Assembly (NCBI GenBank): GCA_021323655.1 | Contig: JAJPKO010000050.1 | Location: 35,217 to 99,216 of the forward strand | Length of the DNA stretch: 64,000 nucleotides | Direction of reading: 5' to 3' | From: Acidobacteriaceae bacterium | GTDB lineage: Bacteria > Acidobacteriota > Terriglobia > Terriglobales > Acidobacteriaceae | Shown here: positions 52,674-60,694 of the stretch, piece by piece | Layout of the letters: the number at the start of each line of letters is the position of its first letter | Position numbering within the stretch: the stretch's first letter is position 1 | Notes under the pieces: generated by a model | Databases searched by the model: none | What the model saw: the letters and a program-made list of their open reading frames with translations, nothing else | Told to the model about the DNA's origin: nothing | Position numbers and translations under genes: made by a program

Positions 52674-54335
52674 TCAGATGTTCGGGAGCAGATCGAAGTA
52701 CTCATCATCTTCGTTCTTTCCGCCCTCGCCTTTCCCCACGCTCTTTTCCGACTCCACAAACTCGATACGCTCAATCCACTTCACCATCTTGTAGCCGAGC
52801 TGGTTGTCCACACGTAACCGCAGCGGCGCGCCATATTCGTCTTCTAAAGGCGCACCGTTCATCTCATAGGCCAGCATGGCCCCCGGCTTCATCGCGTTGT
52901 AGACAGACTGCGTATCGTAGTACACGCCGCCATACAGCGCCTCTCCAAACGAGTAGAAGACAATCGTGCCCGCTTCTGGCTGCGGCTTTGCCAGCTCAAT
53001 GATCTTCGCCAGCGGAATCCCGCCCCACTGCGCGACGCCCGACCAGCCCTGAATGCAATGATGCAGCGTCGTCATCTCTTCATGGCTGAGCCTGCGCATC
53101 TCGTCCAGCGAAAGCTCCATGGGCCGCTCCACCAGGCCGCCAATCTTCAACCGGAATTCCCGGAATCCGCCTTCCTTCAGCCGTTTCCAGTCTTCCCGGA
53201 CAGGCAGAATTCCATTGGGCCAGAACCGCGGAGAAACAGGCGCTGCACACGGCACCGGGTCCAGCCGGTTCAGAGTCACCTTATGCACGGGCAGCATCAT
53301 TGCTCTGGTAAAGTGCTGCACCCTGCGCGGATGTCTCCACGCAACATGATGTGCCACGATCCAAACGAGTATGACGACAGCAATGCCCATCAACCCCAGC
53401 CACAAACCTGTCGGGGTCACTTCGTCCTTACCCAGCACAATATGGTTCATGTTGCGGATGAAACCGGTCATGACGATCAGTGTGACGTGGACCACCAGGA
53501 AGCACACAAACCCCACCATGGTGAGGAAATGGATGGACCGCGCCGCCTGCCTGCCGCCAAACATCTTCGCAAACCATGGCGCGCGGTTCACCAGCGCGGG
53601 CGACATCGCAAGCCCCGTCAGGATGGCAAGCGGCGCCATCACAAACACCGTGGCAAAATATGCCAGTTGCTGCAGCGCGTTATATCCGTAAAAGCCATTC
53701 GGCTCAGGCGGAAAGGTAAAGGTGGCGTAGTGTACGAAGGTCGCCCATGCTTCCACAAAAATCCTGGGAGAGGTTGGCACCAGCCGCAGCCACTGGTCTG
53801 TGGTACACAGCCCGATCACAAACACCACACCGGTCAGCACAAATCCAAATACGTTCAGGAAATGCCACGACCGCGCCATCCCGATGGTGTGCCGGTAGCC
53901 AGGCAGCGCCAGCAGCGGCGAGATATACCGAGCGTCGTCCTTCGCCGTCCATCGCTTGTTCCGCGGCACCTCCAGCGGGGTAAACCGGATCCATTCCGTG
54001 CCCGGCGTGCAGTGGTCGTTCCAGTAGAGCCGCGGATGGTCCGCCAGGATGGAAAGCCCGCTGCGGACCAGCATGGTGAGGAAGAGAAAATTGAAGAAGT
54101 GCGTCCAGCGTATCCAGCCTGGAAAGCCGTGCGGTCCGCTCACTTGCCCCACATCCAGCGCGTGATCCAACGGAATGTAAGGCATTCCAAACAGAAGGCG
54201 CTGCAGCCACGCCGCTCCCACCAGCGCTGCCACCAGCGCAAGCAGGCCCCACAGATACGCGGGACGAATCCAGAGGCGATGCCTGCGGTCCGCTGGAAAA
54301 TGTACCTTCCTGTGGACTTCATCAAACGGAACCAT
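52674..54335 (-). CDS. Cytochrome b-type membrane domain fused to a sulfite oxidase-like molybdopterin domain
   Basis: The 553-residue protein joins a di-heme cytochrome b-like region with about five helices (1-340) and a C-terminal Oxidored_molyb domain (about 370-535). Candidate heme histidines include H79, H158, H269 and H283. In the second part, H-H-C427-I-Q-G-W-S gives the cysteine expected to bind molybdenum, and YGAPLRLRVDNQLGYKMVKW is a core strand. It resembles MsrP-MsrQ compressed into one chain. There is no Tat signal before the Mo domain; topology would decide its side. The product of the next gene, an HPP protein, is coupled to it. Confidence 0.82.
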   Translation of the reverse strand: MVPFDEVHRKVHFPADRRHRLWIRPAYLWGLLALVAALVGAAWLQRLLFGMPYIPLDHALDVGQVSGPHGFPGWIRWTHFFNFLFLTMLVRSGLSILADHPRLYWNDHCTPGTEWIRFTPLEVPRNKRWTAKDDARYISPLLALPGYRHTIGMARSWHFLNVFGFVLTGVVFVIGLCTTDQWLRLVPTSPRIFVEAWATFVHYATFTFPPEPNGFYGYNALQQLAYFATVFVMAPLAILTGLAMSPALVNRAPWFAKMFGGRQAARSIHFLTMVGFVCFLVVHVTLIVMTGFIRNMNHIVLGKDEVTPTGLWLGLMGIAVVILVWIVAHHVAWRHPRRVQHFTRAMMLPVHKVTLNRLDPVPCAAPVSPRFWPNGILPVREDWKRLKEGGFREFRLKIGGLVERPMELSLDEMRRLSHEEMTTLHHCIQGWSGVAQWGGIPLAKIIELAKPQPEAGTIVFYSFGEALYGGVYYDTQSVYNAMKPGAMLAYEMNGAPLEDEYGAPLRLRVDNQLGYKMVKWIERIEFVESEKSVGKGEGGKNEDDEYFDLLPNI

Positions 54336-54394
54336 TTGGCATCCTCCACCTCTGGAAAAGATGTAGTGGTTGGGAACTGCCCTTCAACGCAAAA

Positions 54395-54421
54395 GCCCCA
54401 GGCCTTCAAATGGCCTGGGGC
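54395..54421 (-). terminator. Terminator of the Yip1 gene
   Basis: GCCCCAGGCC (54395-54404) and GGCCTGGGGC (54412-54421) form a perfect 10-bp stem with a 7-nt loop, followed on the minus strand by TTTT. It lies 14 bp past the Yip1 stop and separates it from the molybdopterin gene. Confidence 0.88.
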
Positions 54422-54434
54422 AAAATACAAGCTC

Positions 54435-55178
54435 CTACGATGCCGCGGCGGTCGCAGTCAGTATCAGCACAATCAGCACCCACCAGCCCACCACAGCCGC
54501 AGCCGCTTTTCCACGCGAGACTTTGGCTACAATGCCGACGCCAAGTACCGTCAGCACCAGCGCCCATATCTCAAACACATCAATATGCGTGCCCAGCGCT
54601 ATCAGCCATCTGGGCCCGTCGCTGCCCAGGTAATATCCGATGTTGCTGCCCAGCGGGTTCTGCATCAGAAAGGAGTCCGGCGCCAATCCGGCGAAGAGCG
54701 AAATCACCGCCAGAACATATTTGACCGTCACCACCAGATTGGCATACATGTATACAGCAAAAATCTGCCCGTATTTTGCCGTCCCGCCCAGGCCAAAGTT
54801 CACCGTTGCCCACACTACCAGCGCAATGATTGCCGTAAAGATCAGGATCAGCAGCCAATAGATGTAAGCCACCACGCCTGTGACCTTTACAGAGACGGCC
54901 TTTATGTTCGCCGCCTGGTCTGCGGGCATCTGCGCCATCTTTTCCTCTTGCTTTGGGGCCTGGTGCAGATTATTTTCATACACCTTTTCCCACCCCACCT
55001 TGCTCTGCACCGCAAAGGAAAACACAATGCTCATCAGGATGAGAATTACCAGCGGTCCCCACCACGAAGACTTTCGCAGAATGTCTGTAAATGTCTTCGA
55101 TGGGGCCACAAACGTATCAACAATACGCTGCCCTTCGCTCAAGGGTGCCCCAGTTGGTTGAGAAATAGCGTCTGCCAT
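54435..55178 (-). CDS. Yip1-domain membrane protein
   Basis: The 247-residue protein has a short polar N-terminus, then five membrane helices in the Yip1 arrangement. The region before the first helix reads RIVDTFVAPSKTFTDILRKSSWWGPLV, a signature of bacterial Yip1 proteins (F-x-P-x-x-x-F-x-x-I). Loop 1 is polar and Lys/Gln-rich. Function in bacteria is not settled. It is a single gene with its own terminator. Confidence 0.82.
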   Translation of the reverse strand: MADAISQPTGAPLSEGQRIVDTFVAPSKTFTDILRKSSWWGPLVILILMSIVFSFAVQSKVGWEKVYENNLHQAPKQEEKMAQMPADQAANIKAVSVKVTGVVAYIYWLLILIFTAIIALVVWATVNFGLGGTAKYGQIFAVYMYANLVVTVKYVLAVISLFAGLAPDSFLMQNPLGSNIGYYLGSDGPRWLIALGTHIDVFEIWALVLTVLGVGIVAKVSRGKAAAAVVGWWVLIVLILTATAAAS

Positions 55179-55397
55179 GCAAGCCTCCCAATCTAATCGC
55201 CGATTGTATCCTGAAGCCTTCCATCTGGCGAGAAAATCCGGTGGCTGTCTCCATGCTTCCCTGAGCTATACAAGCTGCGAAGCAGGCGCGCTGGCTGCTT
55301 CATTGCACAATCGCAGGAACCAAACTCAATACTTCCGGCCCCGTTCCATTTCCGGTACTCTGAAAAAGCTCTCGGAGCCCTCCGCGGTCCCGTCCCA

Positions 55398-56222
55398 ATG
55401 CGTTGTATCTCTTTTTTCCTTGCTACCGCTCTGCTCGCGGGCACGGGAACATCTGCCTTTGCTGCCGCAAAGAAGCCGCGCCACGGTGTGCACACAGTGG
55501 CCGTGCACAAACATAAATCTGTCCACACAAGACACACCCGCCGCTCACGCCGGGCCGCGCTCGAAGCCAGAGACGAATCCCCGGGAACCACCATTCCTGA
55601 AGTGCCCCTGAAGCACGCCAAACTGGTGCTGCTCCCTCCGCTGAAAGGGTCGCGCGCCTCACTTGTGCGCCAGAATGAGCGCGCCGAAGCCGAAGGACTG
55701 GAGCGCATTGAAGATGACGACCAACTGAACGATCTGCGCCGCGACCACGAGCTGGTCGCCGTGCCTGTCAGCATGTCGCTGCGCATCAATCCTGAGCTGC
55801 CCGCCAATCGCCGCTACTGCCGTCCATGGACATCGCGTTTCCTCAGCGATCTGGCCCGCGTGCACTACGCCCGCTTTCACCGCCCGCTGCAGGTCAACTC
55901 CGCCGTGCGCACCGTCGAATATCAGCGCCGGCTCATCGAAATCAACGGAAACGCCGCTCCCGCCGAAGGTGACATCGCCTCTCCGCACCTCACCGGAGCA
56001 ACCATTGATATCGGCAAAAAAGGCCTTTCTGTCTCAGAAATCGCCTGGATGCGCGCCTACCTGCTGCCGCTACAAACTGCTGGAAAAATTGACGTGGAAG
56101 AGGAGTTCTATCAATCCTGCTTCCACATCACCGTCTACAAGTCGTATGCTCCTTCCGCTAAACCAAAGCTGGAGCAGAAGAGGCGCAACAGCAGCACCCT
56201 GCTCGCCGCCGGAGTGCAATAA
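55398..56222 (+). CDS. DUF5715 family protein, peptidase M15-like
   Basis: The 274-residue protein has a signal peptide (about 1-22) and a basic His/Arg-rich spacer (23-60). Its C-terminal domain (about 145-255) resembles D-Ala-D-Ala carboxypeptidases of the M15 group: LQVNSAVRTVEYQRRL, SPHLTGATIDIG and SCFHITVYK supply a plausible H...D...H zinc set. A VanY-like role in trimming cell-wall peptides outside the membrane follows from this, but the catalytic Glu is not obvious. The gene converges with rplI across a terminator. Confidence 0.72.
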   Translation: MRCISFFLATALLAGTGTSAFAAAKKPRHGVHTVAVHKHKSVHTRHTRRSRRAALEARDESPGTTIPEVPLKHAKLVLLPPLKGSRASLVRQNERAEAEGLERIEDDDQLNDLRRDHELVAVPVSMSLRINPELPANRRYCRPWTSRFLSDLARVHYARFHRPLQVNSAVRTVEYQRRLIEINGNAAPAEGDIASPHLTGATIDIGKKGLSVSEIAWMRAYLLPLQTAGKIDVEEEFYQSCFHITVYKSYAPSAKPKLEQKRRNSSTLLAAGVQ

Positions 56223-56391
56223 AACCTCAGCGGGACTGCTGAGCGCCTGTCAGCAGTCTTGCCTCAGCCGTGCCGCGCGGCTTCAGTCGCGGCAACGCCA
56301 ATCTTCTTCAATCGTCATCATCGTGGCAAACGATCTGGGCCAATCCAGCAGAGAACCCCACCACAGAAATCCCTTCCAGGCCGTAGAAACA

Positions 56392-56426
56392 GCAAAGCCC
56401 AGGTCTTCAGGAAGCCTGGGCTTTGC
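56392..56426. terminator. Terminator between the DUF5715 gene and rplI
   Basis: GCAAAGCCCAGG (56392-56403) and CCTGGGCTTTGC (56415-56426) form a perfect 12-bp stem with an 11-nt loop. It lies 23 bp past the rplI stop and probably ends the ribosomal-protein operon. The T-tract is weak on both sides. Confidence 0.75.
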
Positions 56427-56449
56427 CGATAAAGTCACAAGCCAGCCGA

Positions 56450-56905
56450 TCAGGCAGTTGCTTCTTCGCCCTTCACCGTTACCTTGATGTGCGCAGTGAC
56501 TTCGCGGTGCAGTTTCACCGGAATCAGGAATTCGCCTACCGACTTCAGCGGCTCATCCAGGTTCACCTTGCGGCGTTCGATGTTGAAACCCTTGGCTTCG
56601 AGCGCCTGCGCGATGTCCGCCGACGTGACCGAGCCAAACAGGTGGTCGTGCTCGCCGACCTTGCGCTCGAACACCAGCGCAACGTCGTTCAGTTGTGTCA
56701 GAAGCTGTTCCGCCTCTGCCTTTTCCCTGGCCGAGCGGCGCACAGCGGCGGCCTTCATCTGCTCAATCACGGCCTTGTTGGCCGGGGTCGCTTCCAGAGC
56801 GAGCTTTTTGGGCAGCAGGTAGTTGCGGCCATAGCCGTCCGCCACCTTCACCACGTCGCCGCGATGGCCCAGGTTCTGTATGTCTTCCTTCAGAATGACT
56901 TCCAT
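56450..56905 (-). CDS. rplI: 50S ribosomal protein bL9
   Basis: The 151-residue protein has the bL9 N-terminal domain (EVILKEDIQNLGHRGDVVKV, GYGRNYLLPKKLA), a long connecting helix (about 40-75), and the C-terminal domain with LFGSVTSADIAQAL. It binds 23S rRNA near the L1 stalk. It is the last of rpsF-rpsR-rplI on the minus strand, 84 bp after rpsR. Confidence 0.96.
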   Translation of the reverse strand: MEVILKEDIQNLGHRGDVVKVADGYGRNYLLPKKLALEATPANKAVIEQMKAAAVRRSAREKAEAEQLLTQLNDVALVFERKVGEHDHLFGSVTSADIAQALEAKGFNIERRKVNLDEPLKSVGEFLIPVKLHREVTAHIKVTVKGEEATA

Positions 56906-56989
56906 GTCGAATCTCCAAATAACGCTGACAGCGCCAGAATGCGCGCCGACTTGCTGACAGCCTGCGTAGCAGGCGCTGACCGCTAAAAG

Positions 56990-57316
56990 CTAGTACTTCA
57001 CCGCGAACGGCAGCAGCGCGATGTTCCGTGCCTGCTTGATGGCGCGCGTCAGACGGCGCTGGTGCGTCGTGCATACGCCCGTCAGGCGGCGGGGAACGAT
57101 CTTGCCGCGCTCAGCCACAAACTGCTTCAGCAGATTCACATCGCGGTACGAGATCGCGTCAATCTTCTCTGTGCAGAACTTGCAGACCTTCTTGCGGCGG
57201 AAAAATTTGCGTCCACCAGGAGCTCCGGCCGGACCACTGGCTGGTGCCCCTGCTCCGGGACCAGCAGACCGTGGACCACTGGCTGCGGGGGCCTTCTGTG
57301 TTGTTTCGTCAGACAT
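56990..57316 (-). CDS. rpsR: 30S ribosomal protein bS18, with long N-terminal tail
   Basis: The core bS18 fold (about 36-108) has [14 protein letters not shown]-like [11 protein letters not shown], and [25 protein letters not shown] plus a later Cys could hold zinc, as in C+ forms. In front lies a tail of about 35 residues made of Ala, Gly, Pro and Ser, absent from most bS18, giving 108 residues rather than about 75. bS18 binds bS6 on the 30S platform, and rpsF is immediately upstream. No ssb or priB lies between them, unlike many genomes. Confidence 0.96.
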   Translation of the reverse strand: MSDETTQKAPAASGPRSAGPGAGAPASGPAGAPGGRKFFRRKKVCKFCTEKIDAISYRDVNLLKQFVAERGKIVPRRLTGVCTTHQRRLTRAIKQARNIALLPFAVKY

Positions 57317-57402
57317 AAATCCCTATCCTTTTGCTTGCCTTGCGGCAAAATGAAATCTCAGTGCCCTTTCTCCGCAGTGCGAAGAGCGGGAAACACGATA
57401 CC

Positions 57403-57822
57403 TTACGCACTCGCCTGAGCGTGTTCAGCCGGGGCCTCGGGCGCTTCAGCCAGCGGAGCGGCAGCAGCCGGCTCCGAGCTTACCTTGCGCCGCGTCGCGC
57501 GGATGGCCTTGATCTTGTCCAGCCGCTTCTGCTCTTCATCCATGCGGACGGTGATGAACTTGATCACCTGCTCGGTCACGCGCAGACGGCGTTCCAGCTC
57601 TGATACCAGCGCGCCATCAGCGTCAATGGTCAGCAGAACATAATTGCCTTCGCTGAACTTGCGCACCAGATACGCCAGCTTGCGCCGACCAAGCTTCTCT
57701 GTCGAGCGCACCGCACCGCCGCCATTGGTCACCGTGGCTTCAAAGCTGGCGATGAGCTTGTCCAGGTCTTCGTCCTGCACACCCGGCCGGACGATAAACA
57801 TCACTTCGTAAAAACGTTGCAT
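57403..57822 (-). CDS. rpsF: 30S ribosomal protein bS6
   Basis: The 139-residue protein shows the bS6 ferredoxin-like fold: YEVMFIVRPGVQDEDLDKLI at the start, LGRRKLAYLVRKFSEGNYVL in the middle and VIKFITVRMDEE near residue 105. A Pro/Ala/Glu-rich tail of about 30 residues follows, longer than the E. coli tail. It partners bS18 on the 30S platform and heads this operon. No modification enzyme is nearby. Confidence 0.96.
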   Translation of the reverse strand: MQRFYEVMFIVRPGVQDEDLDKLIASFEATVTNGGGAVRSTEKLGRRKLAYLVRKFSEGNYVLLTIDADGALVSELERRLRVTEQVIKFITVRMDEEQKRLDKIKAIRATRRKVSSEPAAAAPLAEAPEAPAEHAQASA

Positions 57823-57878
57823 TATTTCTCTCTTCTCGGCCCGCAGCTGCTATAAGCAACTGTGACCGTTACAAAATT

Positions 57879-58508
57879 TCATTCCGCCGGACCGTCCTGC
57901 TCGTGCCCCGGAAAACCTGCCCGGTTAAACTCGTTCATCGCAGCTGCCGTTCCCTGCGACACAATCATCTCAACCGCTTTGGCCGCTCTGTCCAGCACCG
58001 GATCCAGTTCAGCCAGATCAGCCTTTCGCATGGGCGTCAGCAGATAATCCTTGCCCCGCCTGCCACTCATCTCTCCCGGCTTCGGCCCCACTCCGATTCG
58101 CACCCGCGTCCAGTCCTGCGTCCGCAGTGCTCCGTTGATGGACTTCGCGCCATTATGACCACCGTCGCTGCCACCCGCCCGCACGCGAAGCGTGCCCAGA
58201 GGAAGCGCCAGCTCGTCATAAATCACCGCCAGGTCACGCTCCGGCTCAATCCCGAGCTCCCGGACCAACGCCTCCACGGAAATGCCGCTGAGGTTCATGT
58301 ACGTCTCTGGTTTGGCCAGCACAACCTCGCGTCCCGCCATCCGGATCGTCGCCGTGACCGCCCGGCACCGCCGGTTTACGACCTGCGCGCCATAGTCATC
58401 GGCAATGCGGTCAATGGCCAGAAACCCGGCATTGTGCGGCGTGAACTGGTATTCAATCCCGGGATTTCCCAGACCAACCACCAGAAACACGCCCGTGTCC
58501 GCACCCAA
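57879..58508 (-). CDS. pth: Peptidyl-tRNA hydrolase
   Basis: Pth frees tRNA from drop-off peptidyl-tRNA. The 209-residue protein has GLGNPG with the conserved Asn, TPHNAGF with the catalytic His, YMNLSG, IYDELALPLGTLRV with the key Asp, and GGHNGAKSI. All canonical active-site residues are present. TTG at 58508 directly follows the rplY stop. A GTG at 58490 would begin MFLVVGLGNPG, the usual Pth N-terminus, and may be the true start. Coupling to rplY is evident either way. Confidence 0.94.
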   Translation of the reverse strand: MGADTGVFLVVGLGNPGIEYQFTPHNAGFLAIDRIADDYGAQVVNRRCRAVTATIRMAGREVVLAKPETYMNLSGISVEALVRELGIEPERDLAVIYDELALPLGTLRVRAGGSDGGHNGAKSINGALRTQDWTRVRIGVGPKPGEMSGRRGKDYLLTPMRKADLAELDPVLDRAAKAVEMIVSQGTAAAMNEFNRAGFPGHEQDGPAE

Positions 58509-59183
58509 CTACTTCTTCGCCTCGCCCTCAGCCGATTCCTGCTTGCCCTTCTTGGCCACCTCAGGCTCCGCCGGGGCCGCAACCGCTGCCGCAGCAGCAT
58601 CCGGAGCAGGCGCAGCTTCTTCCTTAATCGCAACTACGTGCGCAACGGTGCTGTTCTCGTCCGTCAGGAACTTCAGCTTGCCGCCGTGCGGCAGATCAGA
58701 GACGCGCAGAACATCGCCAAATGCAAGGTCCGACACATCAATGTCAATGTGGCTCGGAATGTCTCCGGGCAGGCACTCCACTTCAACTTCACGCAGTACC
58801 TGGTCCAGAATGCCGCCCTGCGTCTTCACGCCTACCGGGACGCCCACAAGCTGGATCGGCACTTCCACGCGAATGGCTTTGTCCATCGCAATCCGCTTCA
58901 GGTCAATGTGGAGCAGCGAACCTTTCACTGGCTCATACTGCCAGTCCACGATCATCGCCTTGGCCTTCTTACCGCCAATCTCCAGATCAAAAATCGAGTT
59001 GTGCCCCGCTTCTGAGTGCAGAATGCGAAGAATCTGCCTGGGGTCTACTTCCACGGCCACAGAAGGTTCCTGTGCGCCATACACTACGGCGGGAATCTTC
59101 CCCTTTACGCGCACGCGGCGGGCCGCATTCTTGTTGAACTTGCCCTCGCGGGGCGTTGCTGCTACAACTTCCTGTGTAATCAT
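58509..59183 (-). CDS. rplY: 50S ribosomal protein bL25 / general stress protein Ctc
   Basis: The 224-residue protein has the 5S-rRNA-binding L25 domain (1-95, with IPAVVYG, and LLHIDLKRI) and the C-terminal TL5/Ctc beta domain (about 96-190) with GVPVGVKTQGGILDQVLREVEV. A low-complexity Ala/Glu/Lys/Pro tail of about 35 residues completes it. It stabilises the central protuberance of the 50S subunit. The rplY-pth order seen here is common in bacteria, and prs upstream is also a frequent neighbour. Confidence 0.95.
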   Translation of the reverse strand: MITQEVVAATPREGKFNKNAARRVRVKGKIPAVVYGAQEPSVAVEVDPRQILRILHSEAGHNSIFDLEIGGKKAKAMIVDWQYEPVKGSLLHIDLKRIAMDKAIRVEVPIQLVGVPVGVKTQGGILDQVLREVEVECLPGDIPSHIDIDVSDLAFGDVLRVSDLPHGGKLKFLTDENSTVAHVVAIKEEAAPAPDAAAAAVAAPAEPEVAKKGKQESAEGEAKK

Positions 59184-59225
59184 CCTGTCCTTTTCCTTCG
59201 GGCACGGGAAGAGCTGTCAGTGTTT

Positions 59226-59352
59226 AGTCCCAGTCCCCAGGTCTTTGCAACCTGAGGCGCGAAACCAACAGCTATCAACGCTTCAACTTCCGCTCCCTTT
59301 TTCAGGTCTCCAGTCACCGATTCCCAGGTTTCACCGCCGGGGACTAGGGACT
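59226..59352. repeat. Long-range inverted repeat in the prs-rplY gap
   Basis: AGTCCCAGTCCCC (59226-59238) is nearly the reverse complement of GGGGACTAGGGACT (59339-59352), with one inserted base, enclosing about 100 bp. The arms flank almost the whole gap between rplY and prs. It may form an mRNA stem or be a dispersed element. Confidence 0.4.
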
Positions 59353-59368
59353 GACGACCAACAACCCT

Positions 59369-60418
59369 TTAACTGAACAACGTGCTTACGCTCGTCTCCA
59401 TATGGATGTTCTCAATCGCAGCGCCTAACAGCCCGGCCACTGAGAGCACCTGTATCTTTGACACCTTCTTTGCCTCTTCGCTCAAAGGAATCGAGTCTGT
59501 GACCACGACCTCTTCCAGCTTGGAGTTCGCAATCCGCTCCACCGCCTGGCCTGAAAGCACAGCATGTGAAGCCCCTGCGTACACCTTCGTCGCGCCCTTC
59601 TCAATCAGCGCGTCCACCGTCTTTACCAGCGTGCCGGCCGTGTCAATAATGTCGTCAATGATCAGACACGTCCTTCCCTGAACGTCTCCGATCACGTGCA
59701 TCACTTCCGTCACGTTGATGTCAGTCCGGCGCTTGTCCACAATCGCCAGCGGAACACCCATTTTCGTCGCAAAGTGGCGCGCGCGTTCCACACCACCCGC
59801 ATCCGGCGAAACCACAGTCAGGTTCGGCAGGCTCAGCTCCTTAAAGTGGCTCACCATCACCGGACTGGCGAACACATGGTCCACCGGAATATTAAAGAAC
59901 CCCTGGATCTGCGCCGCATGCAAATCCATAAACAGCGCACGGTTTGCTCCGGCGGTCGTCAGCAGGTCCGCCACCAGCTTCGACGAAATCGCAACACGCG
60001 GGCGGTCTTTGCGGTCCTGTCGCGCGTATCCGTAGTACGGAACAACCACTGTAATCCTTCCAGCCGACGCCCGCTTCAGCGCGTCAATCATAATCAGCAG
60101 CTCGACCAGGTGCTGGTCCACCGGATAGCACGTCGGCTGCACCACAAACACATCAGCGCCGCGCACATTCTCCAGAAGCTGGAAGTAAACTTCGCCATCC
60201 GAGAAGCGCTGCATCCTGGTTTCACCCAGCGCCACCCCGATGTGCTTGCAGATATCCACCGCAAGCTGGTGATTGGCCGATCCGGAAAAGATCTTGAACC
60301 GCCTGCCCTCGTTGAATCCGCGTGGCCGCTTGCGCTCTGCCGCCGGTTTTCCCCGTCCGTCCTGCGCTTCTTTCGCCGACTCCGGCGAAACTTCCTCTAC
60401 CGTCGCTTCGTTCTTCAC
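59369..60418 (-). CDS. prs: Ribose-phosphate pyrophosphokinase
   Basis: Prs makes PRPP from ribose 5-phosphate and ATP for nucleotide, His and Trp synthesis. The protein of 349 residues has FKIFSGSANHQLAVDI, DGEVYFQLLENVRG, the flexible-loop YGYARQDRK, the MDLHAAQIQGFF region, and the PRPP-binding loop CLIIDDIIDTAGT. I start at GTG 60418, preceded by GGGAGG at 5-nt spacing. This gives an N-terminal extension of about 38 residues, highly charged, ahead of the normal start. The next transcribed genes are rplY and pth. Confidence 0.95.
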   Translation of the reverse strand: MKNEATVEEVSPESAKEAQDGRGKPAAERKRPRGFNEGRRFKIFSGSANHQLAVDICKHIGVALGETRMQRFSDGEVYFQLLENVRGADVFVVQPTCYPVDQHLVELLIMIDALKRASAGRITVVVPYYGYARQDRKDRPRVAISSKLVADLLTTAGANRALFMDLHAAQIQGFFNIPVDHVFASPVMVSHFKELSLPNLTVVSPDAGGVERARHFATKMGVPLAIVDKRRTDINVTEVMHVIGDVQGRTCLIIDDIIDTAGTLVKTVDALIEKGATKVYAGASHAVLSGQAVERIANSKLEEVVVTDSIPLSEEAKKVSKIQVLSVAGLLGAAIENIHMETSVSTLFS

Positions 60419-60544
60419 AAGAACCTCCCAAGCTGGTTTGCGTTGGTTGTCCTTATGCTGGTCCGGACTGCATAGACCAGCGGCTTTTATTGTCACGCCG
60501 TGCTGCTCCGGAATCGTTGGCCCCGGAACACCACCGCGAAAATC

Positions 60545-60618
60545 TGGCTGGGCGACTAGGATTCGAACCTAGACAAAGTGCTCCAAAGGCACTTGACCTA
60601 CCATTAGTCGATCGCCCA
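60545..60618 (-). tRNA. tRNA-Gln (TTG)
   Basis: The minus strand folds with acceptor stem TGGGCGA/TCGCCCA, discriminator G and an encoded CCA. The anticodon stem AGTGC/GCACT holds loop CTTTGGA, giving anticodon TTG. The U1-A72 closing pair is typical of tRNA-Gln. Confidence 0.95.
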
Positions 60619-60635
60619 GTAAAAAGACAGTTGTG

Positions 60636-60694
60636 AGTTGTTGGTTCCCAGTCTTCAAAAAATACTGGCAACCGGCAACTAAGAACTAACAACT
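60636..60694. repeat. Imperfect hairpin between ispE and tRNA-Gln
   Basis: AGTTGTTGGTTCCCAGT (60636-60652) pairs imperfectly with AACTAAGAACTAACAACT (60677-60694), with an A-rich loop. The right arm overlaps the ispE stop codon. It may help end ispE transcription or be another dispersed element; on the minus strand it has an internal T-run. Confidence 0.4.

Noticed and set aside
53058..55196. A 712-codon open frame on the plus strand across the molybdopterin and Yip1 genes
   Set aside because: It runs antisense to two well-supported genes and their terminator, and its product is a His/Arg/Gln-rich string without domains. It is a codon-bias shadow.
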